Positions 1 through 8,668 of a DNA stretch of 64,000 nucleotides are shown here, piece after piece. The translations under genes and the position numbers were made by a program. The DNA is from Hyphomicrobiales bacterium. GTDB lineage: Bacteria > Pseudomonadota > Alphaproteobacteria > Rhizobiales > Rhizobiaceae. The notes below the pieces were generated by a model that did no database searches, was not told the origin of the DNA, and worked only from the letters and a program-made list of their open reading frames with translations. Location: NCBI GenBank assembly GCA_900471605.1, contig UCEY01000044.1, forward strand, positions 1-64,000. The letters run 5' to 3'. Within the stretch, counting starts at the first letter, position 1; the number at the start of each line of letters is the position of its first letter.

Positions 1-483
1 ATGATCAAGGTCGGCGGCGCTTACATCGACGCAGTCTACACCACCAAGGGCTACGACTTCTCGGCTGGTGCAACGGCGACTGCCGGTATCAAGTACGGCA
101 CGGACATCTCGGTTTCCGATCTCGACATCACCCGCCTCGAAGACTACCGCGACTCCAGCGGCGTCAGCTACCTCGGCCTCGGTACCAGGGCCAGCGATGA
201 AGACCTCATGGCTGCACTGACATCGTTCGTCGATGGCCAGCTCGAAGCGATGAACAGCGCGGCTGCCAAGCTCGGCGCGGTTTCGAAGCGTCTCGACATG
301 CAGACCGACTTCGTCTCCAAGCTGACGGATTCCTTCGACAAGGGTGTCGGCCGTCTCGTGGATGCCGACATGAACGAAGAGTCGACGAAGCTCAAGGCAC
401 TGCAGACCCAGCAGCAGCTGGCCATCCAGTCGCTCTCGATCGCCAACTCCGACTCGCAGAACATCCTGTCGCTGTTCCGTTAA
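1..483 (+). CDS. Flagellin, C-terminal part (cut by window start)
   Basis: The 3' end of a flagellin gene runs in from before the window. The ATG at position 1 is internal: these 160 codons align with residues 262-421 of the next flagellin (1522-2004), with about a dozen substitutions. The C-terminal D0 helix pattern ending in SDSQNILSLFR is complete, so filament packing should be normal. Flagellins are exported by the flagellar type III apparatus and polymerise into the filament. The stop TAA at 481-483 is followed by a strong terminator. Which fla letter it carries cannot be told from sequence alone; in S. meliloti the array order is flaA-flaB-flaD-flaC. Confidence 0.95.
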   Translation: MIKVGGAYIDAVYTTKGYDFSAGATATAGIKYGTDISVSDLDITRLEDYRDSSGVSYLGLGTRASDEDLMAALTSFVDGQLEAMNSAAAKLGAVSKRLDMQTDFVSKLTDSFDKGVGRLVDADMNEESTKLKALQTQQQLAIQSLSIANSDSQNILSLFR

Positions 484-536
484 TCGAAATAGGGAAAATG
501 GCGCGGAGGCTGACCGCGCCACGGACCCGAAAAAGG

Positions 537-566
537 GCCGCGTCCGAATTCGGACGCGGCTTTTTT
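537..566 (+). terminator. Rho-independent terminator after first flagellin
   Basis: A perfect 24-nt palindrome GCCGCGTCCGAA/TTCGGACGCGGC is followed directly by six T residues. It lies 53 nt past the flagellin stop codon. Confidence 0.9.
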
Positions 567-593
567 CATTTTCCTAATCTGTTTCAATCTTCA

Positions 594-660
594 TTAACCA
601 TATTGGGTTTACCTAGGAGCATCGAAACGGTGAGTTAACCAAGAAAATTAAATGGTTAAC
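594..660 (+). promoter_or_regulatory. Conserved upstream block of flagellin 2 (phased GTTAAC)
   Basis: TTAACCAT at 594-601, GTTAACC at 634-640 and GGTTAAC at 654-660 recur upstream of the third flagellin with identical spacing (40 bp, then GTTAAC hexamers 21 bp apart). The sequence between them is also partly conserved (CATCGAAACG). The two GTTAAC palindromes lie on the same DNA face. This looks like a flagellin operator or promoter element. The binding protein is unknown; Rem, encoded at 11094, is one candidate. Confidence 0.5.
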
Positions 661-680
661 AAGCATGATGCTGTCCGCCG

Positions 681-699
681 TTCCCGGTGAAATCCGGAA
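681..699 (+). promoter_or_regulatory. Leader hairpin of flagellin 2
   Basis: TTCCCGG-TGAAAT-CCGGAA forms a small hairpin 40 nt before the start codon. Related CCGG-loop-CCGG hairpins occur at the same place before flagellins 3 and 4. It is a candidate target for FlbT-type post-transcriptional control (inference). Confidence 0.45.
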
Positions 700-738
700 T
701 GTCCCTTTTCGTAATCAGCCACTCAAGGGGCACCTAAA

Positions 739-2004
739 ATGACAAGTATTCTGACCAACATTGCAGCCATGTCTGCACTCCAGACCCTGCGCGGTCTCGC
801 GACCGACATGGAATCCACGCAGAGCCGCGTTTCCTCCGGTCTGCGCGTCGGCACTGCCTCCGACAACGCCGCTTACTGGTCGATCGCGACCACCATGCGT
901 TCCGACAACGGCGCACTCTCCGCAGTCCAGGACGCCCTCGGCCTCGGCGCCGCCAAGGTCGATACCGCCTATTCCGCCATGGAATCGGCCATCGACGTCG
1001 TCAAGGAAATCAAGAACAAGCTGGTCGCAGCGTCCGAACCGGGCGTCGACAAGTCCAAGGTCCAGGAAGAAATCACCCAGCTGCAGAGCCAGCTGAAGAG
1101 CATCGCTTCTTCTGCCTCGTTCTCCGGCGAAAACTGGCTGCAGGCCGAAATCGGCGGTTCGCAGAGCGCCACCACCGGCGTCATCTATGGCTCCAGCGAA
1201 ATCACCAAGCAGCTCGTCGGTTCGTTCGTCCGTGACGCCGACGGCAACGTCTCGGTCAAGACCATCAACGTGGTCCTCGACGAACAGAACGTCCTGTTCG
1301 ACCTTTCCGGCGGCCGCGGCGGTCTTCTCGACCAGAACGCCCTTAACGGTTTCCGCGCCATCAACTACGACGACGGCACGACCAACCACAAGGAATACTT
1401 CGGCAAGATCAACACGTCCTCGTATTATGCGACCAACTCTGTCTGGAAGGACATTGGCGGCGGCGTGTTCATGCGCGGCGACACCAACGGCGTCTATTCT
1501 TCGGGCTCCAACGGTACCTACATGATCAAGGTCGGCGGCGCTTACATCGACGCGATCTACACCACCAAGGGCTACGACTTCTCGGCTGGTGCGACGGCAA
1601 CCGGCGGCATCAAATACGGGACGGACATCTCGGTTTCCGACCTCGACATCACCAAGCTCAAGGACTACCGCGACTCCAGCGGCGTCAGCTATCTGGGTCT
1701 GGGTACCAGAGCCAGTGACGAAGACCTCATGGCGGCACTGACATCCTTCGTCGATGGCCAGTTGGAAGCGATGGCGAGCGGGGCTGCCAAGCTCGGCGCC
1801 GTATCGAAGCGTCTCGAATTGCAGACTGACTTCGTCTCGAAGCTCACCGACTCGATCGACAAGGGCGTCGGCCGCCTGGTGGATGCGGACATGAACGAGG
1901 AATCGACGAAGCTCAAGGCACTGCAAACCCAGCAGCAGCTGGCGATCCAGTCGCTCTCGATTGCAAACTCGGACTCGCAGAACATCCTGACCCTCTTCCG
2001 TTAA
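739..2004 (+). CDS. Flagellin
   Basis: A 421-residue flagellin that forms the helical filament. The N-terminal D0/D1 segment starts MTSILTNIAAMSALQTLR and includes the RVSSGLRV and DNAAYWSIATTMRSDN signatures. The C-terminal D1/D0 segment ends SIANSDSQNILTLFR. The central variable domain lies at roughly residues 145-300. Length is slightly above the typical rhizobial value of about 395. The ATG is preceded by AAGGGG at 725-730 (8 nt spacing). It has its own promoter block and its own terminator, so it is monocistronic. It is the second of four tandem flagellins, which in rhizobia usually form a mixed 'complex' filament. Confidence 0.96.
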   Translation: MTSILTNIAAMSALQTLRGLATDMESTQSRVSSGLRVGTASDNAAYWSIATTMRSDNGALSAVQDALGLGAAKVDTAYSAMESAIDVVKEIKNKLVAASEPGVDKSKVQEEITQLQSQLKSIASSASFSGENWLQAEIGGSQSATTGVIYGSSEITKQLVGSFVRDADGNVSVKTINVVLDEQNVLFDLSGGRGGLLDQNALNGFRAINYDDGTTNHKEYFGKINTSSYYATNSVWKDIGGGVFMRGDTNGVYSSGSNGTYMIKVGGAYIDAIYTTKGYDFSAGATATGGIKYGTDISVSDLDITKLKDYRDSSGVSYLGLGTRASDEDLMAALTSFVDGQLEAMASGAAKLGAVSKRLELQTDFVSKLTDSIDKGVGRLVDADMNEESTKLKALQTQQQLAIQSLSIANSDSQNILTLFR

Positions 2005-2030
2005 TAAGACGGGCAGATATCACCTCAAGA

Positions 2031-2061
2031 AGCCGCGCCCTCACCGGGCGCGGCTTTTTTT
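2031..2061 (+). terminator. Rho-independent terminator after flagellin 2
   Basis: AGCCGCGCCC and GGGCGCGGCT pair around a short loop and run into seven T residues, 27 nt after the stop codon. Confidence 0.9.
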
Positions 2062-2128
2062 CGTGCCTGGAGGTTTTTTCCGTGGTCGGTAGTTTTTGTT
2101 AACTTTCGTAAATGCCGTTTAACCTTTG

Positions 2129-2195
2129 TTAACCATTTCGACCCTAAATGAGCTCATCGAAACGATGGGTTAACCAAGACGAAGAAAAGGTTAAC
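2129..2195 (+). promoter_or_regulatory. Conserved upstream block of flagellin 3 (phased GTTAAC)
   Basis: TTAACCAT at 2129-2136, GTTAACC at 2169-2175 and GGTTAAC at 2189-2195 reproduce the spacing seen at 594-660 exactly (40 bp and 21 bp). A further GTTAAC lies upstream at 2098-2103. The flanking CATCGAAACG is shared as well. Confidence 0.5.
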
Positions 2196-2216
2196 AGGCA
2201 TCAGGCCAAGCCAACG

Positions 2217-2237
2217 TTCACCGGTGTGATCCCGGAA
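2217..2237 (+). promoter_or_regulatory. Leader hairpin of flagellin 3
   Basis: TTCACCGG-loop-CCGGAA lies about 38 nt before the start codon, the counterpart of the hairpin at 681-699. The following AATGTCCCTT is also shared with that leader. Confidence 0.4.
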
Positions 2238-2274
2238 ATGTCCCTTCCATCTAGCCAATCAAGGGGCAACCAAA

Positions 2275-3543
2275 ATGACCAGCATTCTTACCAATATCGC
2301 AGCTATGTCTGCGCTCCAGACTCTCCGCAGCATCGACACCCAGATGCAGACCACGCAGAGCCGCGTTTCCTCCGGCCTGCGCGTCGGTACCGCTTCCGAC
2401 AACGCCGCCTACTGGTCGATCGCGACCACCATGCGTTCCGACAACGGCGCTCTTTCCGCAGTCCAGGACGCCCTCGGCCTCGGCGCCGCAAAGGTCGATA
2501 CCGCCTATTCCGCAATGGAAAGCGTCGTCGACGTCGTTAAGGAAATCAAGAACAAGCTCGTCACCGCCTCCGAGGCAGGTGTCGACAAGGCGAAGATCCA
2601 GGCGGAAATTTCTCAGCTTCAGGATCAGCTGAAGAGCATCACCTCCTCGGCTTCGTTCTCGGGTGAAAACTGGCTGCAGGCCGAAGTCGGCGGCGCCACC
2701 AACGCCACCACGGGCCTGGTTTATGCGGCCAACCCGGTCGTCAAGCAGGTCGTGAGCTCGTTCATCCGCGATCCGGACGGCAATGTCGCAGTCAAGTCGG
2801 TGGATGTAATCCTCAACGAAAGCAACGTTCTGTTCGACCTGAGCGGCGGCCACGGCGGTCTGCTCGATGGCAATTCCTACAATGGTTTCCGCGCGATCGA
2901 CTATGACGACGGCACGACCAACCACAAGGAATACTTCGGCAAGATCAACACGGCTGCCGTCTATGCAACGGACGCACTGTGGAAGGATGTCGGCGGCGGC
3001 GTCTACATGAAGGGCGACACCAACGGTATCTACACCGCAGGCACCAGCGGTACCTACCTCATCAAGATCGGTGGCGCCTACATCGACGCGATCTACACGA
3101 CCAAGGGCTACGACTTCTCGGCTGGCGCAACCGCTACGGCCGGCATTAAGTACGCCTCCAACATCTCCATCTCCGAACTGAACATCACCAAGCTCGACGA
3201 CTACCGCAATTCGAACGGTACCAGCTACCTCGGCATGGGGACGAAAGCCACCGATCAGGACCTCATGGCGGCCCTCAACTCATTCGTCGACGGTCAGCTC
3301 GAAAAGCTCATCAGCGCGACGGCGAAGCTCGGGTCGATCTCCAAGCGTATCGACATGCAGGAGGATTTCGTCTCCAAGCTCACGGACTCCATCGACAGCG
3401 GCATCGGCCGACTGGTGGATGCCGACATGAGCGAGGAATCGACCAGGCTCAAGGCCCTGCAGACCCAGCAGCAGCTTGCGATCCAGTCCCTCTCGATCGC
3501 CAACACCAGTTCCGAGAATATTCTGTCGCTCTTCCGTCAGTAG
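2275..3543 (+). CDS. Flagellin
   Basis: A 422-residue flagellin, the third of the tandem array. N-terminal MTSILTNIAAMSALQTLR and C-terminal SIANTSSENILSLFRQ are canonical D0 helices. The middle (residues about 145-300) is colinear with flagellin 2 but clearly diverged, for example VGGATNATTG in place of IGGSQSATTG. The start ATG follows AAGGGG at 2261-2266. It has its own leader and terminator. It is more diverged from flagellin 2 than flagellin 1 is. Confidence 0.96.
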   Translation: MTSILTNIAAMSALQTLRSIDTQMQTTQSRVSSGLRVGTASDNAAYWSIATTMRSDNGALSAVQDALGLGAAKVDTAYSAMESVVDVVKEIKNKLVTASEAGVDKAKIQAEISQLQDQLKSITSSASFSGENWLQAEVGGATNATTGLVYAANPVVKQVVSSFIRDPDGNVAVKSVDVILNESNVLFDLSGGHGGLLDGNSYNGFRAIDYDDGTTNHKEYFGKINTAAVYATDALWKDVGGGVYMKGDTNGIYTAGTSGTYLIKIGGAYIDAIYTTKGYDFSAGATATAGIKYASNISISELNITKLDDYRNSNGTSYLGMGTKATDQDLMAALNSFVDGQLEKLISATAKLGSISKRIDMQEDFVSKLTDSIDSGIGRLVDADMSEESTRLKALQTQQQLAIQSLSIANTSSENILSLFRQ

Positions 3544-3612
3544 GCGGCGCTCTAGGCTAGGAGCGGTTTCGTCCCGCTCTGCTGACGTGATAGCAAATAT
3601 TCCGGAAAGAAG

Positions 3613-3640
3613 ACCGCGTCCCGAAAGGGGCGCGGTTTTT
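3613..3640 (+). terminator. Rho-independent terminator after flagellin 3
   Basis: ACCGCGTCCC-GAAA-GGGGCGCGGT stem-loop (one T:G pair, GAAA tetraloop) followed by TTTT. Confidence 0.9.
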
Positions 3641-3822
3641 CACGTTTGGGGCGTGGCTTGCGCGAAACCTGCACGCTTGTCGGATAACGCCGTTAAGACT
3701 TCATTAACGTCTTGCCAATCCTCGACCGGCTTTGATAACTGTCGAATTAACGATTTGTTAAGAACGACAGACCGCCCGCATCTGTGATGCTCTCGTGGCG
3801 GTACGCATGATGCCTCTCGTCG

Positions 3823-3844
3823 TTTCCGGTGGAAGACTCCGGAT
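3823..3844 (+). promoter_or_regulatory. Leader hairpin of flagellin 4
   Basis: CCGG (3826-3829) and CCGG (3839-3842) frame a short loop. The preceding GCATGATG at 3805-3812 is also found before the flagellin 2 hairpin. The position, 30 nt before the start, is equivalent to the other two flagellin leaders. Confidence 0.4.
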
Positions 3845-3873
3845 TTCCAGACCATTTGACCGAGGCACGGCCG

Positions 3874-5163
3874 ATGACCAGTATCCTGACCAACCCCGCC
3901 GCTATGGCTGCCCTGCAAACATTGCGTTCGATCGATCGCAGCATGGAAGTGACCCAGGCGCGGGTTTCCTCGGGCATGCGCGTGCAGACTGCCGCCGACA
4001 ATGCCGCCTATTGGTCGATCGCAACGACGATGCGGTCCGACAATCACGCCCTTTCGACGATCCAGGATGCGCTTGGCCTCGGCGCCGCCAAGGTCGACAC
4101 CGCCTATACGGCGATGGAAAGCGCCATCGACACGGTCGTCGAAATCAAGTCCAAGATCGTTGCGGCCTATGGCGTCGGCTCTAATCGGGGCAAGATCCAG
4201 GAAGAAATCGCCCAGCTCCAGGAGCAATTGAAGAGCATCTCGGATTCGGCGACCTTCTCCGGCGAAAACTGGCTTCAGGATTATATCAGCGACGGCGGCA
4301 CCAACGCCCAGGAAAAACCGGTCGTCAAACAGGTCGTCGCATCGTTCACCCGCACCGCGTCCGGCGAGGTCGCGGTCAAGACCGTCGACTACACGCTCGA
4401 TTCGAAGACAGTCCTTTTCGACCTCAACGGCGGCAATCTCGGCATCCTGGATTCGTCGGTCAAGTTCGTCGCCGAAAGCGAAGTCGCCGTCGACATGACG
4501 ACCAGCAACGGCACGATGGGCGCGACCAATGCGTCCTATGCCGTTTCGTTCCTCACGGAAAGCCAGCTGACGGCCCTGGGTGCGGATACAAACACAACCG
4601 ATACGAGCATTTACACCGTCGGCGGTAATTCCTATCTCAAGGTCGCCGAGGGCAAGTGGGCGCGCGTGACGACCACCGATCCGGCGACAGCGCCTGCGGT
4701 GACGACCCCGGCACATGACGACGGGACGACGAAATATTACTTTGTCGTGACAGCCGCGAACAATCTCAACAATCGAAAACTCGGCATATCCGTCACCAAT
4801 CTCGACATCAACAAGCTGGACGATCTCGCCGTCAAGATGAACACGATGGTTCCGGGATCGGCGCCGAACAACGACGCCGTGCTTGATATGATGGAGCGTT
4901 TCCTCGACAAGCAGCTTCTGGCAATGACCAGCGCCGCTTCGAGCCTGGGTTCGATCCAGAAGCGCATCGACCTGCAGGAAAGCTTCGTTGCCTCGCTGAC
5001 CGACGTGATCGACAAGGGTGTCGGCCGACTGGTCGATGCGGACATGAACGAGGAATCGACGCGTCTGAAGGCGCTGCAGACCCAACAGCAGCTCGGCATC
5101 CAGTCGCTTCAGATCGCCAACACCAATGCGGAAAACATCCTGCAGTTGTTCCGGCAGGGCTAG
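3874..5163 (+). CDS. Flagellin (diverged member of the array)
   Basis: A 429-residue flagellin. I take the ATG at 3874 because it aligns with the conserved MTSILTN start and follows GAGG at 3862-3865; an in-frame ATG at 3829 would add 15 residues that are part of the leader hairpin. N- and C-terminal D0/D1 helices are conserved (ending IANTNAENILQLFRQG). The central domain (about residues 140-320) differs strongly from flagellins 1-3, with long Ser/Thr/Ala-rich stretches. By position, last in the array before the mot genes, it corresponds to S. meliloti FlaC, but that is synteny from memory only. Confidence 0.94.
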   Translation: MTSILTNPAAMAALQTLRSIDRSMEVTQARVSSGMRVQTAADNAAYWSIATTMRSDNHALSTIQDALGLGAAKVDTAYTAMESAIDTVVEIKSKIVAAYGVGSNRGKIQEEIAQLQEQLKSISDSATFSGENWLQDYISDGGTNAQEKPVVKQVVASFTRTASGEVAVKTVDYTLDSKTVLFDLNGGNLGILDSSVKFVAESEVAVDMTTSNGTMGATNASYAVSFLTESQLTALGADTNTTDTSIYTVGGNSYLKVAEGKWARVTTTDPATAPAVTTPAHDDGTTKYYFVVTAANNLNNRKLGISVTNLDINKLDDLAVKMNTMVPGSAPNNDAVLDMMERFLDKQLLAMTSAASSLGSIQKRIDLQESFVASLTDVIDKGVGRLVDADMNEESTRLKALQTQQQLGIQSLQIANTNAENILQLFRQG

Positions 5164-5433
5164 AAATAGGCGGCGCCGGTCGGCCCCGTCGCCGCATGAC
5201 ACTCATTCGAGCCCGTCCGCGAGGTTCGAGGCGGTGCGGTATCTTCATCCTCGCGCAAGTTTAACTTCCTACCGTTCCGCTAAAGTGAGGCGAAGTGTCC
5301 TGTGTTCGCCGAAGACAAACGAATGGCAACCTTGTCGGGATGATACGATGATTGCAGCGGTGACGATTTGCACTTTCGGGAGGCTCATGACGAGCTCCGC
5401 ACGAAAGGCGACGGCTGGGCAGGGAGACGCTCG

Positions 5434-6075
5434 ATGAGTGCTTCGCTTGCCCGCTACCTGAAGGATTTCAGCGAGCCGCAGACCCTACCGCTACCCATGC
5501 TGGACGATGGTTTCGGCGATGGCCTCGACGCCGACCTGGCGCTTCCGGCGATAGTCGAGGAGCCTGTCGATATCGAGGCCGAGCGCGCCGAAGCCTATGC
5601 GAAGGGCCACGATGCGGCCTCCGAAGAGCTTCAGCAGCGTTTTGAGGAAGAGCGGCAGGCGCTTCTTGCCGCACACGCGGAAGAGCTGGCGGCGCTGCGC
5701 GAAAAGTATGAAAACGAAGCGGCTGCGACGATCGCGACCGGGCTTCAGGATATCGCCGGACTGACGGCGCAGGCGGTCAGCGACCAGACGGCAAGGATCC
5801 TGTCGCCTCTCATCGATGAAGCGCTGGTCGCCAAAGCGATATCCGACATGGCGGATATCATCCGCAGTGCCATGCTCGAGGGCGACGTTGGAACATTGAC
5901 GGTCCGCGGTCCCGTGCACCTGTTCGAAAAACTGAAAACTGCGCTCGGAGAGCCCACCGCACTCCTGCGCCATATCGAAGCGCCTGACCTCGATATTGCA
6001 GTCGACATCGGCGAGACCGCCCTTGTGACCCGCATGTCGGCATGGCTGGCGAGTCTGAAGAAGGTATTGGGATGA
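5434..6075 (+). CDS. FliH-like flagellar assembly protein
   Basis: A 213-residue protein with a Pro/Asp-rich N-terminus, a charged coiled-coil segment at about residues 45-95 (repeated Glu/Ala/Arg, for example [12 protein letters not shown]) and a compact C-terminal domain from about 115 containing [16 protein letters not shown]. This layout is that of FliH, the regulator of the export ATPase FliI, and resembles alphaproteobacterial FliH/FlbE. The start ATG follows AGGGAGA at 5421-5427. Its TGA overlaps the motB ATG (ATGA), so the two are translationally coupled. The S. meliloti gene in this position is, to my recollection, annotated hypothetical. The family call is by architecture, not by sequence search. 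Confidence 0.6.
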   Translation: MSASLARYLKDFSEPQTLPLPMLDDGFGDGLDADLALPAIVEEPVDIEAERAEAYAKGHDAASEELQQRFEEERQALLAAHAEELAALREKYENEAAATIATGLQDIAGLTAQAVSDQTARILSPLIDEALVAKAISDMADIIRSAMLEGDVGTLTVRGPVHLFEKLKTALGEPTALLRHIEAPDLDIAVDIGETALVTRMSAWLASLKKVLG

Positions 6076-7394
6076 GCGAAGGCGAAAACCATCACCACGG
6101 CAAGAACGAGGTCGTCATCGTCAAGCGGCACGGGGGCGGACACGACGATGGCGCCCATGGTGGCGCCTGGAAGATCGCCTATGCCGACTTCATGACTGCG
6201 ATGATGGCGTTCTTCCTCGTCATGTGGCTTGTCAACGCCGCCAACGAGGAGACGAAGGCTTCGATGGCGAGCTATTTCAATCCCATCAAGCTTTCCGACG
6301 AGACCCCCGCCTCCAAGGGACTGGAAAAGCCGGTCGATGCGGCCGAGGGCCAGGAGAACGGCGAGAAGTCGAAGGTCAAGGCGGATGGCGACGTTCAGGG
6401 TTCCGCAGCCGCGACCGGCGAGGACATGACCTCGACATCGGGCGACGAGCCCAATTACTCCGAAGCGGATTTCTTCGAAAACCCCTATTCCGTTCTTGCC
6501 GAGATCGCCCAGCAAGTGGGCCAGCAGGCGAATGTCAGCGCCAAGGGCGAGGGCGGAGCCAGTGATTCGGGTCCCGCGACCGGTGCCGACGGCGGTCAGG
6601 CCTATCGCGATCCCTTCGATCCGGATTTCTGGACCAAGCAGATGCAGATGACCCGCGCCGAGGGCCCCGAAAAGGCCGTCAAGACCACGGCGAGCGACGA
6701 TCCGCTGGCTCAGATGGGGCAGGCGCCGCAATATCAGCAGGTGCCGCAGTCCACGGAAGCGAAGAACCAGCTGCAACAGACCCAGATGGCTGTCGCCATT
6801 CCGATCCCGCGCCCCGATCCGACCCAGCTCGACAAGCCGCAGACGCCGTCGGGCGCCCAGGCTGCCAAGCCCGCCAACCTCAACGGACAGAAACCGGAGG
6901 ATGGCGCGAAAGCGGAAGAGCAGGCGGAGCTGAAGGCTGCCGACGAGCTGAAGAAGGAGATCCAGCAGCAGATTTCCGGTGTTGCCGGCAAGCTTGCGGA
7001 AGGTCTCGTCGTCACGCCCGCGGAAGGCGGCCTGTTGGTATCGATCTCCGATCAGACCGATGATCCGATGTTCAATATCGGCTCCGCCGTGCCGCGCCGC
7101 GAAATGGTCCTGGCGATGGAGAAGATCGGTCAGATCCTCAAGGGCCGCAAGGGCAGCATCGTCCTGCGCGGACATACGGACGGCCGTCAGTTCAAGGGTA
7201 CCGAGAACGACAACTGGCGTCTTTCCATGTCGCGCGCCCATAGCGCCTATTACATGCTGGTGCATGGCGGCCTGGCGGAGGATCGCATCAAGCAGGTATC
7301 CGGCTTCGCCGACAGGCGTCTGCAGGTTCCTGCCGACCCGCTCGCTGCGGCCAACCGCCGTATCGAAATCCTGCTCGAGGCGGACGAGGGATAG
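6072..7394 (+). CDS. motB: Flagellar motor stator protein MotB
   Basis: A 440-residue stator subunit that forms the proton channel with MotA and anchors it to peptidoglycan. After a His/Gly-rich N-terminus there is one membrane helix (about residues 36-56) containing the proton-carrying Asp39 in [13 protein letters not shown] long Pro/Gln/Lys-rich linker follows, then an OmpA-type peptidoglycan-binding domain (about 325-438) with [11 protein letters not shown] and [13 protein letters not shown] chose the ATG at 6072, overlapping the preceding stop; an upstream in-frame ATG at 6042 lies inside the FliH-like gene. The linker is longer than in enteric MotB, as in other rhizobia. motA is not in this window. 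Confidence 0.95.
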   Translation: MSEGENHHHGKNEVVIVKRHGGGHDDGAHGGAWKIAYADFMTAMMAFFLVMWLVNAANEETKASMASYFNPIKLSDETPASKGLEKPVDAAEGQENGEKSKVKADGDVQGSAAATGEDMTSTSGDEPNYSEADFFENPYSVLAEIAQQVGQQANVSAKGEGGASDSGPATGADGGQAYRDPFDPDFWTKQMQMTRAEGPEKAVKTTASDDPLAQMGQAPQYQQVPQSTEAKNQLQQTQMAVAIPIPRPDPTQLDKPQTPSGAQAAKPANLNGQKPEDGAKAEEQAELKAADELKKEIQQQISGVAGKLAEGLVVTPAEGGLLVSISDQTDDPMFNIGSAVPRREMVLAMEKIGQILKGRKGSIVLRGHTDGRQFKGTENDNWRLSMSRAHSAYYMLVHGGLAEDRIKQVSGFADRRLQVPADPLAAANRRIEILLEADEG

Positions 7395-7396
7395 TG

Positions 7397-8668
7397 ATGG
7401 CTGTGGGCATAAAGTCCTTGGTTGCGGCGGGCCTCGTTTTCGGGGTCGCGTTCGCGCCTGCGGCATCGGCTCAGGATCGTGCGGACCTTGCGCCCTATGC
7501 GATGCTCAGATCGCTGCAATTCGTCCAGGACTCCGTCGTGCTCGGCGATCATTCGGCCGCCGAGATGCAGCGCTTCATGCTGGGCACGATCGACCAGCGC
7601 CTACGGACCGCCGACCCGTCGATCTTCGAGGACCCGCGCAATGTCGATGCCGCTCTGATCTACGCCATGAGTGGCGGCAACCCTGCCACGCTCGAATATC
7701 TCGCCTCGCGCGACGTCGCGGGCAATTTCGACAATCGTGTCGCCGATGCGCTGAGGAAATATCTCGGCGGCCGGGGCACCCTGATCGAAAAAAGCCTGAG
7801 TGAAATGGCCAAGGAGTATCGGGACGAGAAAATCGGTCCCTACCTTTCGCTCGTCAGCGGTAACGTGATGGTCGGCAAGGATCCGAAGGGTGCTCTGGTG
7901 TTCTACGACTGGGCGCGGCTGACGGCGCCGGGCACGATCATCGAGGAAGCCGCCTTGCGCCGCTCGGTCGCGATCGCCGTCGATGCCAATATGGTGGAGC
8001 AGGGGCTCTCGTATTCGCGAAAATATGCGCGGCGTTTCATCCATTCACCCTATGCCAGCCAGTTCGCGGATTTCTTCGTGCAGCTGGTCGTCGGCCACTT
8101 CGGCGAGATCACCGAGGATGACATCGACGGTGCGCTGGAATTCATGGACGCCGACCGGCGGCGGGAGATTTTCCTGCGGGTCGCCCGTTCGGCAGCGATC
8201 GCCGGCAAGAACGATCTCGCGCGGCTCGCTTCGGCAAAGGCCGAAACGCCCGCCGGAAGCCCCACTCCGGAGGCCTTGGCGAAGCTTTACGGTGGCTTTG
8301 CCAATATTCCGACAAAGGACATCGGGGCTGCCATGCAGGCGATAGCCGAGGTTCCCGAGGAAACCCTTTCGCCGCGTGACCGTGCCTTGCGGCAGGCCGC
8401 AAAAGTGGTGGCGGAGCAAGTCGTTAGCCGACCGACGGTCGACAGCCTCGCACAAGATAAAGCTATCAAAGTGAACAATACAGAAGACGCGAAATCTCCA
8501 GTCGCGTTGCCCAGAAATGAGATCGCTGGGCCTGCCCCCGCCACGGAACGTCCGCTGGCCGGCACCGCTGCCAAATTCGATCCGGCCTTCCAGACATTCG
8601 TCGATAGCGGTCGTTCGAAATTGAATGCTATCGACGAAATGCTGAAGGAGGAGAACGCTTCCAAATGA
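7397..8668 (+). CDS. motC: Chemotaxis/motility protein MotC (periplasmic)
   Basis: A 423-residue exported protein. In rhizobia MotC is a periplasmic motor protein that binds MotB and is needed for rotation. The signal peptide covers residues 1-25 (cleavage near PAASAQ-DRA); the rest is mainly helical and hydrophilic. The start is either GTG 7394, whose G is the last base of the motB stop, or ATG 7397; I list the ATG. The end overlaps fliK by ATGA. Its place between motB and fliK is that of motC in S. meliloti. Confidence 0.9.
   Translation: MAVGIKSLVAAGLVFGVAFAPAASAQDRADLAPYAMLRSLQFVQDSVVLGDHSAAEMQRFMLGTIDQRLRTADPSIFEDPRNVDAALIYAMSGGNPATLEYLASRDVAGNFDNRVADALRKYLGGRGTLIEKSLSEMAKEYRDEKIGPYLSLVSGNVMVGKDPKGALVFYDWARLTAPGTIIEEAALRRSVAIAVDANMVEQGLSYSRKYARRFIHSPYASQFADFFVQLVVGHFGEITEDDIDGALEFMDADRRREIFLRVARSAAIAGKNDLARLASAKAETPAGSPTPEALAKLYGGFANIPTKDIGAAMQAIAEVPEETLSPRDRALRQAAKVVAEQVVSRPTVDSLAQDKAIKVNNTEDAKSPVALPRNEIAGPAPATERPLAGTAAKFDPAFQTFVDSGRSKLNAIDEMLKEENASK

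Larger units (their letters stand above)
3544..3873. other. Intergenic region between flagellins 3 and 4
   Basis: The 330 bases hold the terminator at 3613-3640, an AT-rich stretch with ATTAAC-GATTT-GTTAAG at about 3746-3761, and the leader hairpin at 3823-3844. The precise GTTAAC-21-bp-GTTAAC pair of the two preceding flagellin promoters is not present, so this promoter is diverged. No additional gene is seen. Confidence 0.6.

Noticed and set aside
715-1926. 403-codon open frame on the - strand across flagellin 2
   Set aside because: Shadow of the flagellin reading frame in high-GC DNA; no ribosome site, and equivalent shadows appear over flagellins 3 and 4.
5164-5200. GGCGGCGCCGG-type palindrome after flagellin 4
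   Set aside because: Weak GC-rich pairing without a T-run; not a convincing terminator.
5368-5433. Upstream start for the FliH-like gene
   Set aside because: ATG 5434 has AGGGAGA at the right distance; the upstream ATG does not.
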